Positions 1 to 11,917 of a stretch of 64,000 nucleotides of DNA are shown here, one piece after another. Every line of letters starts with the position of its first letter. Positions within the stretch are counted from its first letter, which is position 1. Source of the stretch: Trichostrongylus colubriformis (lineage: Eukaryota; Nematoda; Chromadorea; Rhabditida; Trichostrongylidae); NCBI GenBank assembly GCA_963978905.1, contig OZ022256.1:55702646-55766645 (forward strand), given 5' to 3'. The position numbers and the translations under genes are program-made. The notes under the pieces were generated by a model. That model saw nothing but the letters and a program-made list of their open reading frames with translations, did no database searches and was not told the origin of the DNA.

Positions 1-2
1 AT

Positions 3-1112
3 AAATACCCTATTAAATTTAGATTCATCACGGGAGCCCGTAATAGCAGCTTGAAACCATTAGCTCAAGAACTACATACCATCTTTAGTTATTTTAAAAA
101 ACACTTTATCAATTATAATGGAGTTATTCAAGATCGTAACAGATCCATTAAAACATACTGGTCAATTAATAACATTAATATTAGTAATGAACTTATTAAT
201 ATTCAACATAATAATCTAAAAATATATACCGCCGACTTCACTGACATGTTCACCAATTTGGAACACAAGCTAATTATGACTAATATGAAAGAACTAATAA
301 AAATTTGCTTCAAAAATGCAAACAAGACTATGGTTGCCACAGACGGATATCATGCATTTTACACTGACGGCAGATTAGTCAAAAGCAACTATAGACTTTA
401 TAACATAAATGATTTACTGTATCTCATAGATTACTTGTTGAACAATAGTTATTGTGTTTTTGCAGGCAACATATATAAACAGAAAAAGGGTGTACCACAG
501 GGAGGTAACTTTAGTCCTCTTTTAGCCGATCTAACATTATCAATCATAGAATATAACTATGCTAAAAATCATAGAGTAGAGGGAGTAGATTTGTTTATAC
601 CCTATAGATACATGGATGATTTACTGGTCATACATAACCAGACAGAAGACGAAATAGAAGCAAGATTAAGAGTAATTTACAATAATATACTGGAACTTAA
701 AAAGACTAATAGAACAGTATTTAGCAGTAACTATTTAGACCTAAAAATCGATATAATCAATGAAAAAATTGAAACTACTCTATATAATAGAACCGATGAT
801 TTCAGTTTTAAGGTGATAAGATTCCCACATAATAATAGTAATATATCCAAAATCATAAAAGGGTCAGTAATTTATACTGAAACCTTAAGAATTGCCAATA
901 CTTGTTCCAAAGTTGAAACCTTCATACAAAAAATCAGTGACATGATTAGTATACTAAAAGGAAATGAATATTCAAATGATTTTATTTTAATTAATATTAT
1001 AAAATGTTTATATAGAAATAAACACATATGTTATAAATTCTCTATAGCTAACAGTGTTAAAACCATTGATAATTTTGTAAGAAAGCTACTTAACTGCCTT
1101 AATGATTTTTAA
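3..1112 (+). CDS. Penelope-like element reverse transcriptase, 5' end outside the window
   Basis: The reading frame is open from the left window edge to the TAA, about 369 codons. It shows RT motifs in order: a KFRFI..ARN block near the edge, an ADFTDMFTNL motif A around 230-255, GVPQGG and SPLLAD motif B at 489-530, YMDD motif C at 609-620, then SNYLDLKI. The order and wording match the Penelope-like RT family, especially the branch common in cnidarians and other invertebrates. It stops soon after the thumb, so the C-terminal GIY-YIG endonuclease of canonical Penelopes is absent. That fits either an endonuclease-less type or the Naiad type with an N-terminal endonuclease, which would lie left of the window. 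Codons are strikingly A/T-rich compared with host genes. No stops or frameshifts are seen, so the copy is probably young. Confidence 0.85.
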   Translation, partial: KYPIKFRFITGARNSSLKPLAQELHTIFSYFKKHFINYNGVIQDRNRSIKTYWSINNINISNELINIQHNNLKIYTADFTDMFTNLEHKLIMTNMKELIKICFKNANKTMVATDGYHAFYTDGRLVKSNYRLYNINDLLYLIDYLLNNSYCVFAGNIYKQKKGVPQGGNFSPLLADLTLSIIEYNYAKNHRVEGVDLFIPYRYMDDLLVIHNQTEDEIEARLRVIYNNILELKKTNRTVFSSNYLDLKIDIINEKIETTLYNRTDDFSFKVIRFPHNNSNISKIIKGSVIYTETLRIANTCSKVETFIQKISDMISILKGNEYSNDFILINIIKCLYRNKHICYKFSIANSVKTIDNFVRKLLNCLNDF

Positions 1113-2345
1113 TTCGTATGGCTTATGCGTGGATAGATATTAGTATTTACATCATTTACAATTCATTTATTTAGTAACTGTAAGTTCACACAGTAAATCT
1201 AGTACAATTCCATTAGTATAGTATCCCTTGCCCCACTACACTCCTTCAAGTAGCTATTGCACTCTCATTTATTGATTGTATGCCCCCCAGCCATTTCCTG
1301 ACCTAGTAGAGACTGCGTATCAAACATAATAATTTGAATTGTGGCCTTTTTTCAAATTCATTTAACTATTATCCGTCTGTACTTTTCTTTGCTCTTTTTT
1401 TTTTTTTTTTTTTTTGTTTCACCCCATTTCTTTCTAACAATCCTTTTGCTCTCTCCACTCAATCTCTCACTTTCTACTCACCTTTCTTCCTCCTATTCTA
1501 TAGATACTAATTTCTAATACACCCTTCATGTATTCACCAACCCTTCCTCACTGAAGAGCCTCGGGGTTGGTGAACACAATGGTTCGTATGAGGATTGAGG
1601 CGAAACGAACCATTCTTATTACAGTTTTTATACTAACTTGTATATCTTTTAACTTTTTTTCATTAGATTAGTATTCCTGTAAGTTGTTGAGTTCTGTATG
1701 TTGACGGCATATTTGCCTCCTGGTTACAATTATAGCGCGCGTCGCTCGCAGGTGAGTGCCCACTGGCACTTCGTGCATGCGAGAACATAAAAAGTCAGCT
1801 TTTTGAACGTTTGAAGAAACCATTTTGTAGAGCTCGATGAGCTGATTCGATTAATACTTAATTTTATGGAGGTTGAGGCAAAACAAACCGAGTTACAGCA
1901 AAAAAACGAAGAAAACGCGGATCCGCGCTTTCCGCGTTTTCTTTTGAAAACTTAAGGCGGGTGTAGTGAGCAGTGTTAAGCCCCGACAGGATGTGCCCCG
2001 TAATAATATCACTTCAGTGACTGTTTGTCCTATCAATTGCTATTGAATAGAAGAACTATTACTTATCAAGCCAATTAACGAATACTCAAGCTACCGGGCA
2101 ATGCAACTCATGTTTCTGTAAAAATCTACTCGAAAATTCGTGGCGAAGTGCTCTCTTGGAAACTACATTGCAACATCGATCTTACTTTGTATTTGTTTAT
2201 TTCCTCCACTAATTGTGACATTTTCCTTTATTTGCTCACAGAAACTTATACAATTGATAATCACCAATAAACATACGTAATAACGCAGTTAAGTATGACT
2301 AATAATGTATATGCTCTAACAAACGAAAAAGTGACGACAAAATCA
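1113..2345. other. 3' tail of the Penelope-like element with RNA hairpins; otherwise no gene seen
   Basis: No coding region is recognised. The stretch holds a T-run near 1391-1413, a hairpin with 11 bp arms (1533-1543 with 1564-1574), a second with 10 bp arms (1578-1587 with 1605-1614), and a third with 12 bp arms (1910-1921 with 1931-1942). CTGAAGA at 1551-1557, GCCTC/GAGGC at 1558-1562 and 1597-1601, and GAAA at 1602-1605 resemble hammerhead core parts, which are known in Penelope-like elements. The 3' border of the element was not found. Confidence 0.45.
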
Positions 2346-2872
2346 AGTGAGCAATGCAACGATCTCGACCAAATCAGAATCAAATCTCGATTACCTTAAG
2401 AATTTTAAAATGCACACCGAAGAACGAACAAGAAGGGGATGCCACTGGAAAACGGTGGCCGATTTTCAGGTCAGAAGATTCTCAGTAATGATCCTCTCAC
2501 TATTTTATGAAGGTCTGTTTTTCCTGACATAAGAGTACTGGCGAAGAAAAAAGCGGTTCAAGTCCTTCTCGAAGTCTCGAGGTGAAGGAGTCTCGAGGCG
2601 AAGGGAAGTTTCTTAAAAAGTAAGGGAAAAGAAGGAAAGCTGATGTGATGAGTTTTATTCGAAGAGCAGGTAAGTGCCTGCACTCCCCTTTTTCTCAAAA
2701 TAGACTGTAGTACAATCATCGAACCAAATATATAATTCCTGTAGTAATTGCTTTATTCATTTATTTCACTTTATTCATTTATTTCATTAATTAATCATAA
2801 TGTTAAGTAGACCATGTTTTTAGGTGTGACGACATTACTTTTATGCATACATAGCTTGATCCTTTTTGGCAG

Positions 2873-5428
2873 CTATACTATGGTGTATGGTCGATTCAGT
2901 GTCGGGCTCAGTACTGTAGTTCGTCTGGTTGTTGTCGTAGTACGAACTGTGATTGCTTCAAGTTGCTGCCCAGCTTCTGAAGCTTCAAAGTATGATTTGT
3001 GAAAAAATTTAAAAAAACCGCAAAAAGGAAAAAGGAACACTAACCATTGAGTAACGGCTGAGGTGGCACTCTCATCACAGCATTTTCATGACTACTTTCT
3101 ACCATTGTATAGTTAGGAGAGAATTGAGTAGACACTGAATAGCTTTACATGCATTACATTGTTTCAAATAAATCAAATCAATCCTGTCCGTGAACTTACA
3201 GCAAAAGATAACGTTACTAAAATAATTGTTAACGCTTACCTGGCCGCTCATTGGGACTGCTGACTGTGTATGGTACGTAGGTGGAAGACGGGCCGCAATA
3301 AATCTCGAGCGGATGGGAAGCAGCCGCCTGAATTTAGCGAAGTGAGAAATACCTTGACAACGCCAGAGATCCCATACTGGTTCATATGGCAAGTAGATAT
3401 TGATGTTTTTTGATTTACATTGATAAAATCTAGAATTGCAGATTACCTTCTCACGTGGATTGTTCATAGTATCCTGAACGAATGAGGACGGTGGCTGAGG
3501 AGGCACTTGGGACGCCTGCACGGGAGGCGGCTAAAAACTTTTTCGGAATGAGTAATCTTCAGTAATGATGAGAGGTTTTGCTCTAGAAAAGAGCAGCTGA
3601 GAAAGAAGTGTTCAAGAACTCTTCCAAAAGGTGATTATTTCGAGTGGAATGTGAGCAATCAAGGCGTGTTGAAGGGCGAAGCACGTGTAAAAAACCAACA
3701 AAAGGCGCTGAGCAAACAGAATCAGTTTCGCCATCGATCGGCACTCTCACAGCGTTTCTCATCAGGCCACGGATTGTGGTTTGGCAATGTTTTTGTTGGT
3801 GATTGTCAAGAATTTTTCATTTGAAAAAAATTCGAAAAATTGCCAAGAAGCAGGGCGGGCCTGATGGGTAATGGTTTTCGATAGTGTTTAATAAAGAGCG
3901 ATGTGTTCCTAGTTGCTCAGACGAAATAACGCTATCAGGTATGACTTTAAAATCGAAAGCATTCGGACGTCTGATAACGACGTCCACATTACTTTGAGTT
4001 TTTCGTATCCTTACATAGATATGTCTCTCAGTACGGGTACGGCACTTATAACGCTCCACGCGAAAGATAAAGTAAGGAAAACGTACATACCATAAAAGTT
4101 TCGTCCATACTGGTCAAGTGGGTGGGGCTACGATGGGCAGAGCCACGGTAGTCACGTGTTACAGATGCGATGAAGAAAAAAAAAACAGTAGCAATTACTG
4201 TGTTGAAATTGACGTCCGCTGCTGCTTCGCCCCACCGCTCTCGTGACCGCGCTCACTCAAATCACGTGGAGGAAACTTTAAAAAGATATGTCTCCTCTGA
4301 CATTTGATTTTTATTGCTAAAACTTCGCATATGGCCCATAGAGAATAAATACATCATAACCAAGTGGAAATAAGGAAAACTTAAGCTTGTGTGGGTAACT
4401 TCCGGTATTTATGGATTCAGTGACTCAGGATAAGGTTACTCTGCTAACTGTAATGAAAGTGATAGATATATGCCTCAGCATTAGGATGTAATTGAAGATC
4501 TCCCGATACACTTAAATAACCGTAAGGACCGTAACCGTGAAACCGTAAGAACAGCATTTCTTACCATAACAATTCGAAATCGATGCTGAATCTCATAGAA
4601 AATTGGAACATAATAAACTTCACAAATTGCCTACTTTACTATCCGTATAGCGTGCAGGTGAGATAAGATATCCTGGTGGAATTGGGCTCTTCAGCGCGGA
4701 CTTCTGGATCACTGGTGGTGGAGTCGACTTAAGTTGTTTTACTGATGGTGATCCACTGCTTCTGGCTGGAATATCGATTATTTTGAGATGATCAGTGCCC
4801 ATTCAACAAGGCTGATAATGTCGTGGGGTCACACACCGTACTGCTGCAGCTGCCATTTTGCTGAGCCGGGTGGCCATGGATGGAAAGAACGATGAGTCTC
4901 GCGAACTTCTTCTCGAAATGACTCATACCTTAAATCGTCAGGTAGGTTAGTAAAGTCGTGCCATCAATTATGATGGCAACTTCAAATTGGTTTGTGCAAA
5001 AGGATCGGATTGGACACACCATGATCGAATGCAAGCGAAATACGCGGCCAAGCCGATAGCTCCCAGAATCACTCCCGGACCGAAAAATGAGAAGAAAATC
5101 ACTGCCACCTAAAAATGATTTAGTGGATTGGGACGACCTCGAAAAGAAATCGTATGCATCCTTTAAGTGTACCAGTGGTGTGAAGCTGAGTACCTCACAA
5201 CCGAAAACTTTATTGCACAGCTGCTCCTGGTTACGGAATCTTGCGAATGCATTTGCTTAGATATAAATAATCCCGAATATAGAGTGCTTTGTTTTCTGAT
5301 TCAACTTCCTTATTCGGTTCTTATACGAAAAATTTTGTGCTATTGCTCACCTTGTGAAAATCTCCCCAATCGAAGGCACCGACAAGAGGAATGTTCATAG
5401 CTACTAGAAACACTAATCGTTTGAGCAT
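2873..5428 (-). CDS. predicted single-pass membrane protein with proline-rich cytoplasmic tail (7 exons)
   Basis: Exons on the minus strand: 5351-5428, 5018-5108, 4635-4765, 3447-3530, 3240-3327, 3045-3098, 2873-2982. Phases agree throughout and give about 211 residues. The N-terminus (MLKRLVFLVAMNIPLVGA) is a signal peptide. A second hydrophobic block (VAVIFFSFFGPGVILGAIG and on) encoded by exon 2 is the membrane span and ends in IRSW. The remainder is a Pro/Ser/Thr-rich tail with PPP, VPPQPP and a run of five threonines, ending NRPYTIV. The second donor (GTGTCC) is weak and the acceptors at 3098 and 2982 are only fair. A shorter form could stop at 4620 by reading through the exon 3 donor. 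AATAAA-type signals lie at 2752-2757 on the minus strand. No family was recognised; function unknown. Confidence 0.55.
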
Positions 5429-8400
5429 TGCTATTGGAAATTCCTGAAATTGCTGAAAATGTTGTAAAGTATGGGAAACTGAGTGCAGAAAATCAAGAAA
5501 AAACCGTTGCATAAAAATGACATTTCAAAAATGTCTCAAATAAAGTACTATGAATGACGAGAAAATAAATGCATCCTTAATTTATGCGATGGATTTGGTA
5601 CTGAAGGAGTCCATAGCTTGTTTCAGATAACATTTTTATGATGAGTTTGCTATTCGAACTGTACTCCATCCATCTACGCACTATAAGATAGTGCGTAGAT
5701 GCATGGAGGCTCCATGAAGCTCTGACGTGTTTGCTATGAAAATCACCGGGATCCTTCAGAAGGGTCCCTTTGATTAGTAGCAACTGCTAACCAGATTTTG
5801 GAACAAAGTTGCACATCCGCACTTGACCCTACCATTTCGTGTCAAATGACCTCCATCCCTCCTTTGGAAGCCCTCCCATCACATCCATTACACCCATAAC
5901 ACTGCGCAAAACGTCTGCCATACCTCTATTCTCGAACCATGTAACAGCTACAATACGATGAGGATTATTCCAAGTGCAAGTGAGAAAACGCGAGTTCTAG
6001 CTCACGTCAAGCTACATCTCCCACCGTGCCCATTTTCACCCTGAACCATCACTCCAACAACTGCATCGTGTGCCATTCATCTGCTTAAGCCTCTTAGGAT
6101 CTTAATGTTTGCTTGTTAAACATCCGATAATAAGCACTGAAATATGTACACCAACTGGAGCTATCGATGCTATTTTCACCCAAACCTAGACAGCAAAAGG
6201 AATCCCTTTCTTTACCGTTACGATCTCGGCGCTTGGATGTACATAATGATCTCGGAAAGATTCCTCAGATATGCTTTGCATGCAACTTTTTATAAGTTCT
6301 CCCCCCCCCCCTCCCCACCCCCCACCAACCCCGCTCATCGCGGACAGCACCCATGAGCACTTATTACCGTGGACATAAGTGTAACTTCTTTTTCTTGATC
6401 CATGTCTCTGCCTAAACAAGTCGCCGAACGGCAGTTCATATGAAGAAAAAAACGCTCGAGAAGGTGAAAATGAAAGTGGCTTCAATTATGGAAAATGCTG
6501 GGGGATCCGATTATTGTTGCCTGGGTTGGTTTTGTTGGCCCCCATGCAAATCGAAATATAAAACTTCAAAAACATTACTCCGACTACCTCTTTTAAAGGA
6601 TTTTCATATGATTCCTTATTCCTGTTGGATTTGACGAAATAATGTTGAAACGATCAACATCGTATGGCAAAGTGGGCTACCGAGAACACATTTGCAGGGT
6701 GCGGATGATCAAGGTACAAGCTTCTAACCTTTTCTGCTACTACCCTCAGTCATGCAGTTGGTAATGCAAATTGTCATATTTAGAAAAATTGTATATTCAA
6801 AGGGAAGGTGAATAATGCTCCCCAGAAACCACTCTTTTCAATCGCAAGAAATCATGAAAAGCAGTAAGGCTGTGAAATGATTAACTCAGCTAGTCGATAT
6901 GAGGCTATCGCTACTGGTGATTGATGATGGCTGGAGTGACCAGTTGTGGTCAGCCGCGTTGTCAAGGTGCTTAAGCCGAAAATTATGTCGCGCTCTCAAT
7001 GCGCATAATGATGACGCGCATTATGCATTCGATAATTAACATTCCTTTACTTGAAAAATTTTCAGAGCATTTTGATGTTTATTTAGCCCTGTGGTGGCTT
7101 GCCAACCCTCGAAGATCCGAAAAGGGTATGATCGGTCAATGCCTCGTATTAATGTCGATGTGTTAATCACAGATCAGTAAAGAAAAAGCGAAATGTCATA
7201 AATGCTGAGAAATGAAAGCCGTACTCCACCAGTCGATTTTCTTAATGACTGTGTTTGCCAGCGTGCACCACCGTTGACATACCGGTCATAGAGTGAATCT
7301 GTGATGCGTAGCGGTAGTGCGTGGCACGTGACATGCTTACCTATGGGAGGAGCTGACCCTCTCTACCTATGGGAGGAACCAACGTTGACCACTCTTGTAG
7401 TTTCAGCTTTGTTGAGGATCTGCACCTCCTGTTTTACTGAAGCCAACGTCAAGTGTCTATCTAGGTCAGCGCACAATGTGAATTGCTCTGCCGTAGATGG
7501 GTTTCTATATAGTTATTATTGCAAGTATACGATTTTCAGGGATGGCACCATCGATGTAGCGCGAGTCAGACTGCAAGGAGGTGGTAATCACACGGCACCT
7601 TTATGTGGTCGCTATTTTGCCTGAGCTCAGGCAGGGAGAGGAGCCCTTTTGTCGCCCACTGAGATTTCAGCGAAAATTTACGCTTGTGCAGATTGACACT
7701 CTACTGATGCTCAGGTGTTCGATATTATTCGACGTTCTCTAGGATGTCCCCCCTTTCTTTTATATTCATAGCACCTAAGTTTTTTTCTAAGTTTTTATGG
7801 GAATACGTCGTAAATAACCACCTTCGATAGTAGTAACAGAAGCAAGCTCTTATCAGTCTGATAACGTTTTCTTATGGTGAATAAAGAAAATTTGGATACA
7901 GGTTCATTTCTGAGTACAACCACCAACTGAAGTGTGACTCTGACGGTGTGGTGACCATCAGATGAGCAGCAGAAGCAATGCACCTGCGAAGAACTTGTCC
8001 AAGGAGGGCTCTCATCAAGCGTGAGTCTATTACGTTCACTTTGGTGAATTCCATAAAGTTGCTGCTCCTCCGCACCATGATGTTGTGCCGTTCAGCACCC
8101 GTTTCAATGCATCCTTGCTGGTTTTGAGTTCACTCGGATTACTTCAAGTCATAGTACAGTGGATCGCTATAAAAGCCTCTTTACTCATCGCTCAAGTGCT
8201 CATTGTTTTCGTATGTGCGTTCTCTCATGAGGTCAGCTATTTTTCAACCGGTTCCTGTACACTGGGCAGCTTAAGATCCTCGAAGGTCATCTTCATATTT
8301 TGACAGTGGAACTTCGTGCATGGCGAAGCATTAACTCGACAACGTCGGGCGCACTTCAATATCGCCAATGTTCTAGAAACCTATCAGCCCCGTGCCAGAA

Positions 8401-10161
8401 CCGAAGGACATCTGTTCCAGGTGAGTTAATTGACAAAAACGCGGGTACTCAAAACAGTCACTCTCGCTCTTCCATCGCTTTATTCTACTCAGATGACCGT
8501 TACAGTTCATTTCACAGCGTTAAATAGGGCGTGACCTGAGTGGCGAGAGTGGGAGTGTGTGGCGGGGTAGGAGAGTTTGATACACACCCACCCAAGTCCG
8601 TAGGCCGCGCCCTATCAAGCGCTTCAAAATGGACGGTACCTGTACTCGTAAATAATGTTTATAGTTATGGAATTGTGGGCATGCATTATACACCCAATCG
8701 ACAAGTATCTTATCCTTTCTGCTTGAATCGCTTGATCGCCTGAGGTATTATTCATAGTTCGCGATTCAAGCAGAAAGGGCAAAGATACCTATCGATTGGA
8801 GGAATGGTGAAATTAGTGAGAAATCGATACGTATCTTACTATTTTCACGATTCCACCAGTTTCACCACTACATATGAACACCTCTCAGCTTCATAGAATG
8901 TTACCCTGGGGCTGATTGGTCGCTATATCGTAATATGCCTATCGCAGATCGCCTTGAAGTGTTGTTCATTCGCGCGATTCGCGTGATTCAGGCGGTATGA
9001 AAAAGGTACACATCGATCAAACGATTCAGGCGATCGCGCGATTCTCGCGCTTATGGCATTGTTCATAGCTTGCGATTCAGGCGATTCAGGATAAATCAGC
9101 CTATCGATATGTACTTTTTTTTCGGTATTATCGCAGTGAGGAAAAGCATCTTATAAAAAGCTGCTTACCTGAGTATCCTGGAGAGATCCTTGAGGGGTCA
9201 ATCTACCCATTCATGCGTATGCTTTTGCCTAGGCCTTAATGGAGAAAAGAAGGGGTTCCTTCCTCTAATTAGGCTTAGGTAAATATAATGTCCATAGTAG
9301 GATGCACCCCCCCCCCCCCTCCCCCATTGCGATTTTTTTCCATTCGCCTCAATCGCGAACTATGAACGATACTCAAGAAGCGGTGTACGGTGCTTTATCA
9401 ATGAGAGGGAGCAACGTGTTGAATGGTCAACATACTGACATGTCTGTGACTGACGTGAACATGCCGTAGATGTCATATATACCTGTGCAGTCTTGTAAAA
9501 TTAACATTACTAGTGACAACTTGCAAGTTGCCCTCCCCATAGGTTGAACACTGAGTGGTCTTCAGTCTGTATGGCTTTCTTTTTTTCAGCCAGAGCCACC
9601 GACACCTGGTAATGTGGCATTACTGCCCAGTGAAGATGATGAGAAAAAGACCGATTTCACCAACCAGCGTGACGCGGTAGGCCTCTCTGGTAGTGACTTT
9701 CGAGGGGGCTTATAACTTTGAATGACATTACATGTAGTCTAGCAACCATCTTGTTTATTTTACTTATTTAGTTATTTAATTGTCTTATCTACTCATTTAT
9801 TTATTCTTTTATTTATTCATTATTTGTTTACCCTTTCAGCACTATGCTGGAATGTTCACTTATGCAATGCAGCGAAATAAGGAAATGGAGATGATGAATA
9901 GGGTTAGATTCACTTATATACCTGAATGATCGTAGGGCGCTATGTATTGGGGGTGAGGGGGGTGTTAAGAGCTCGGGCTACGATAACACGAAATTTTTCT
10001 TAAAGGGTGTGGACGTGGTCTCCTCCTTGGACTCTGCTAAGCTGGAAAACGTCGAACTGAAACCTGCTGATCCAGAAAAAGATAAAAAGGAACACGAAGA
10101 GAAAAAGAAAAAGGAAGCTGAAGAATATCTTAAGCAGTTCGAAAAACCGTTCTCATGTTGA
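4876..10161 (+). CDS. hypothetical protein, four exons, charged C-terminus
   Basis: Exons 4876-4941, 8307-8420, 9590-9676 and 10006-10161 all begin and end in phase 0 and join to 140 residues. It starts MDGKNDESRELLLEMTHTLN and passes through a HGEALTRQRRAHFNIANVL segment. An acidic/Pro linker follows (PEPPTPG..PSEDDEKK), then a Lys/Glu-rich end (EKDKKEHEEKKKKEAEEYL) finishing QFEKPFSC. The last exon is probably helical or coiled coil. The first intron is 3.4 kb and may hide more exons. The first exon lies inside intron 2 of the minus-strand membrane-protein gene. I do not recognise the family. The joined frame and the donor/acceptor sequences are the support. Confidence 0.5.
5429..8306. other. 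long intron/intergenic stretch, no convincing exon
   Basis: Only short frames occur. A C-rich run with flanking CACC repeats lies at 6301-6333. No protein family was recognised. Confidence 0.4.
5671..5701. repeat. perfect 14 bp hairpin with 3-base loop
   Basis: Arms 5671-5684 and 5688-5701 are perfectly complementary around AAG. It lies in the first intron of the plus-strand hypothetical gene. Too short to call an miRNA precursor. Confidence 0.6.
8690..9370. repeat. foldback-rich repeat built from GATTCAGGC-like units
   Basis: An inverted repeat with arms 8714-8731 and 8761-8778, extended by imperfect outer arms, is followed by several copies of GCGATTCAGGCGATT-like units up to 9100 and again near 9345-9360, with a C-run at 9307-9320. 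The same vocabulary (CGCCTGAATCGCC, GCGAACTCTGAACA) recurs at 47.5-48.15 kb. Likely a non-autonomous dispersed repeat inside an intron. Confidence 0.55.
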
Positions 10162-11917
10162 AACCCCAAAGATGATTGTACTAAGATTTTCGCTTCAAAT
10201 AAGATACATACGCTAAATTAAAGAATTGTATGGCTATCATGTAGCATTGAAAGGTTACAACAGATCGCTGAAGCGTATTACGATCTCAAAATCGAAATGG
10301 TTCTCCAAATTATCTTGCGCAACGAGAGAGGTACTACCATTTGGGGGGAGGAGAGGGAGTGGTGGGTCAGGACTATCTATCTAGGATACCACGCTGCGTA
10401 AACCGCATAGGCAATTATGCCAAGTGCCTTGCCGGGCGCTACTGGGTGCGGCAGAGGTTTCTCGCGTGACCTGACCTGGTTGAATAGTCCTGCCTCACAC
10501 GAGTGCTTCATAGCCAAGAGGCAAATGTTACGCAGATGATGGGCCCCTCGAGCTAACCCTGACCACAAAGAAACAGGGCCGACATCACTGTCGAAGTCCA
10601 GAGAGGCTCCTCCTCTCCTACCCCAGCCAATACTTTGGTAAAAATCGTATACGCTCGTGTACGGAGTGGCTTCGCAGACCCTGAGTGGGTTGAAAGCCTT
10701 CCAATTTCCAGGGTATGGCTAGGATTTGAAATGAATTATTGTGGCATGTGATAATGCGCCACCGCACGCCACGCTACTATCGCTGTCAACTGGCCGGGCC
10801 CAAGGCGTAAAACCGTTGCGAGTACCGGCGACCTGCCCTAATGCGAGCATCCTAGCATACATCCCAGCCCCAGTAACACAATTCGAAAGAAATGCCACAT
10901 GTTACACGAATACACTGCTGCGCGGCCAGCATGAAGCTTGCGAGCCGCGGGGACCGTTGCGACAACTGCCAGTTGCGCGGCAGCTCACAGAGTCTGAGTC
11001 CTACTCACGATTGCGTGGTTTGGCACAATCGGATGAAACCTTTACGCGAATTCGATATCGCTCATCTGACGTACAGCTCTATCAATACCAGACTGCTCTA
11101 CTGATACTCACCAACCTTACAAAGTTTCCTCAAAATTTTTAACAATACTGAGTTTAACTTCTGAGCTCCTTCTGAGATACCAGATCGATTTGATTTTTTT
11201 GCTTCTGTAAACATCCGCATACTGACACTCCTATTTTTATGTGATAGAGTACAATCATCACTTTATTAACAAGAATATCATATAAAATAAACATGACACA
11301 CAAAAGGAAGAAACAAATACACTCGGATTGGTGTTATGACCGAGGAAAACAAATCTCATTGAAAACGCCACACAGGAGAGCCACACAATTAAACGATAGC
11401 AGAAAAGCAGCCTATTTGGAATCGGGAACTTCCAAAAATCGCATACTGTTACTAGAATGAATAGGATATTACACAATATAAGCACATAATTATATTAAAC
11501 TCTATAACGGAGTAATGTAATGCAATTTCACTAAATTAAAACTAAAAACAATCAAATAAAACACCGTTCCAACCACAGCACCCTTTACCAGTAACAGACA
11601 CGTTAGTAATCACAAAAAAGAGTAAGTATGACCACGAGCATTAAGGCATCTGTTACCATATCATCATAAGTGAGATACTAGAAATCATTTTTGAGGTTAG
11701 ATTAATAAAAATACGAATATGTGCCTACGAACTTTCTTCTGCAGAACTCGTCGTGCTAGTAATCTGAAAAAATGTAATCAAAATCAACTTCAAGCCCACA
11801 GTATTCACACTGAGTTTGTCAAAAAGCCGAGCCACGGATACCGGGATAACTAAAAAAATCAAGACTGCGATCATTGCAACGGTAAAATTGAATTTTTGAA
11901 TGGTACCCCCAGAATTT
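10162..11917. other. intergenic, nothing recognised
   Basis: This separates the plus-strand hypothetical gene from the 3' end of the Myt1 gene. Frames here are short and lack recognisable domains. Confidence 0.4.

Noticed and set aside
1551..1605. complete hammerhead ribozyme
   Set aside because: Core words are present in order, but the strand pairing with the post-GAAA helix falls inside the stem II loop, so a standard fold is not formed; kept only as a finding.
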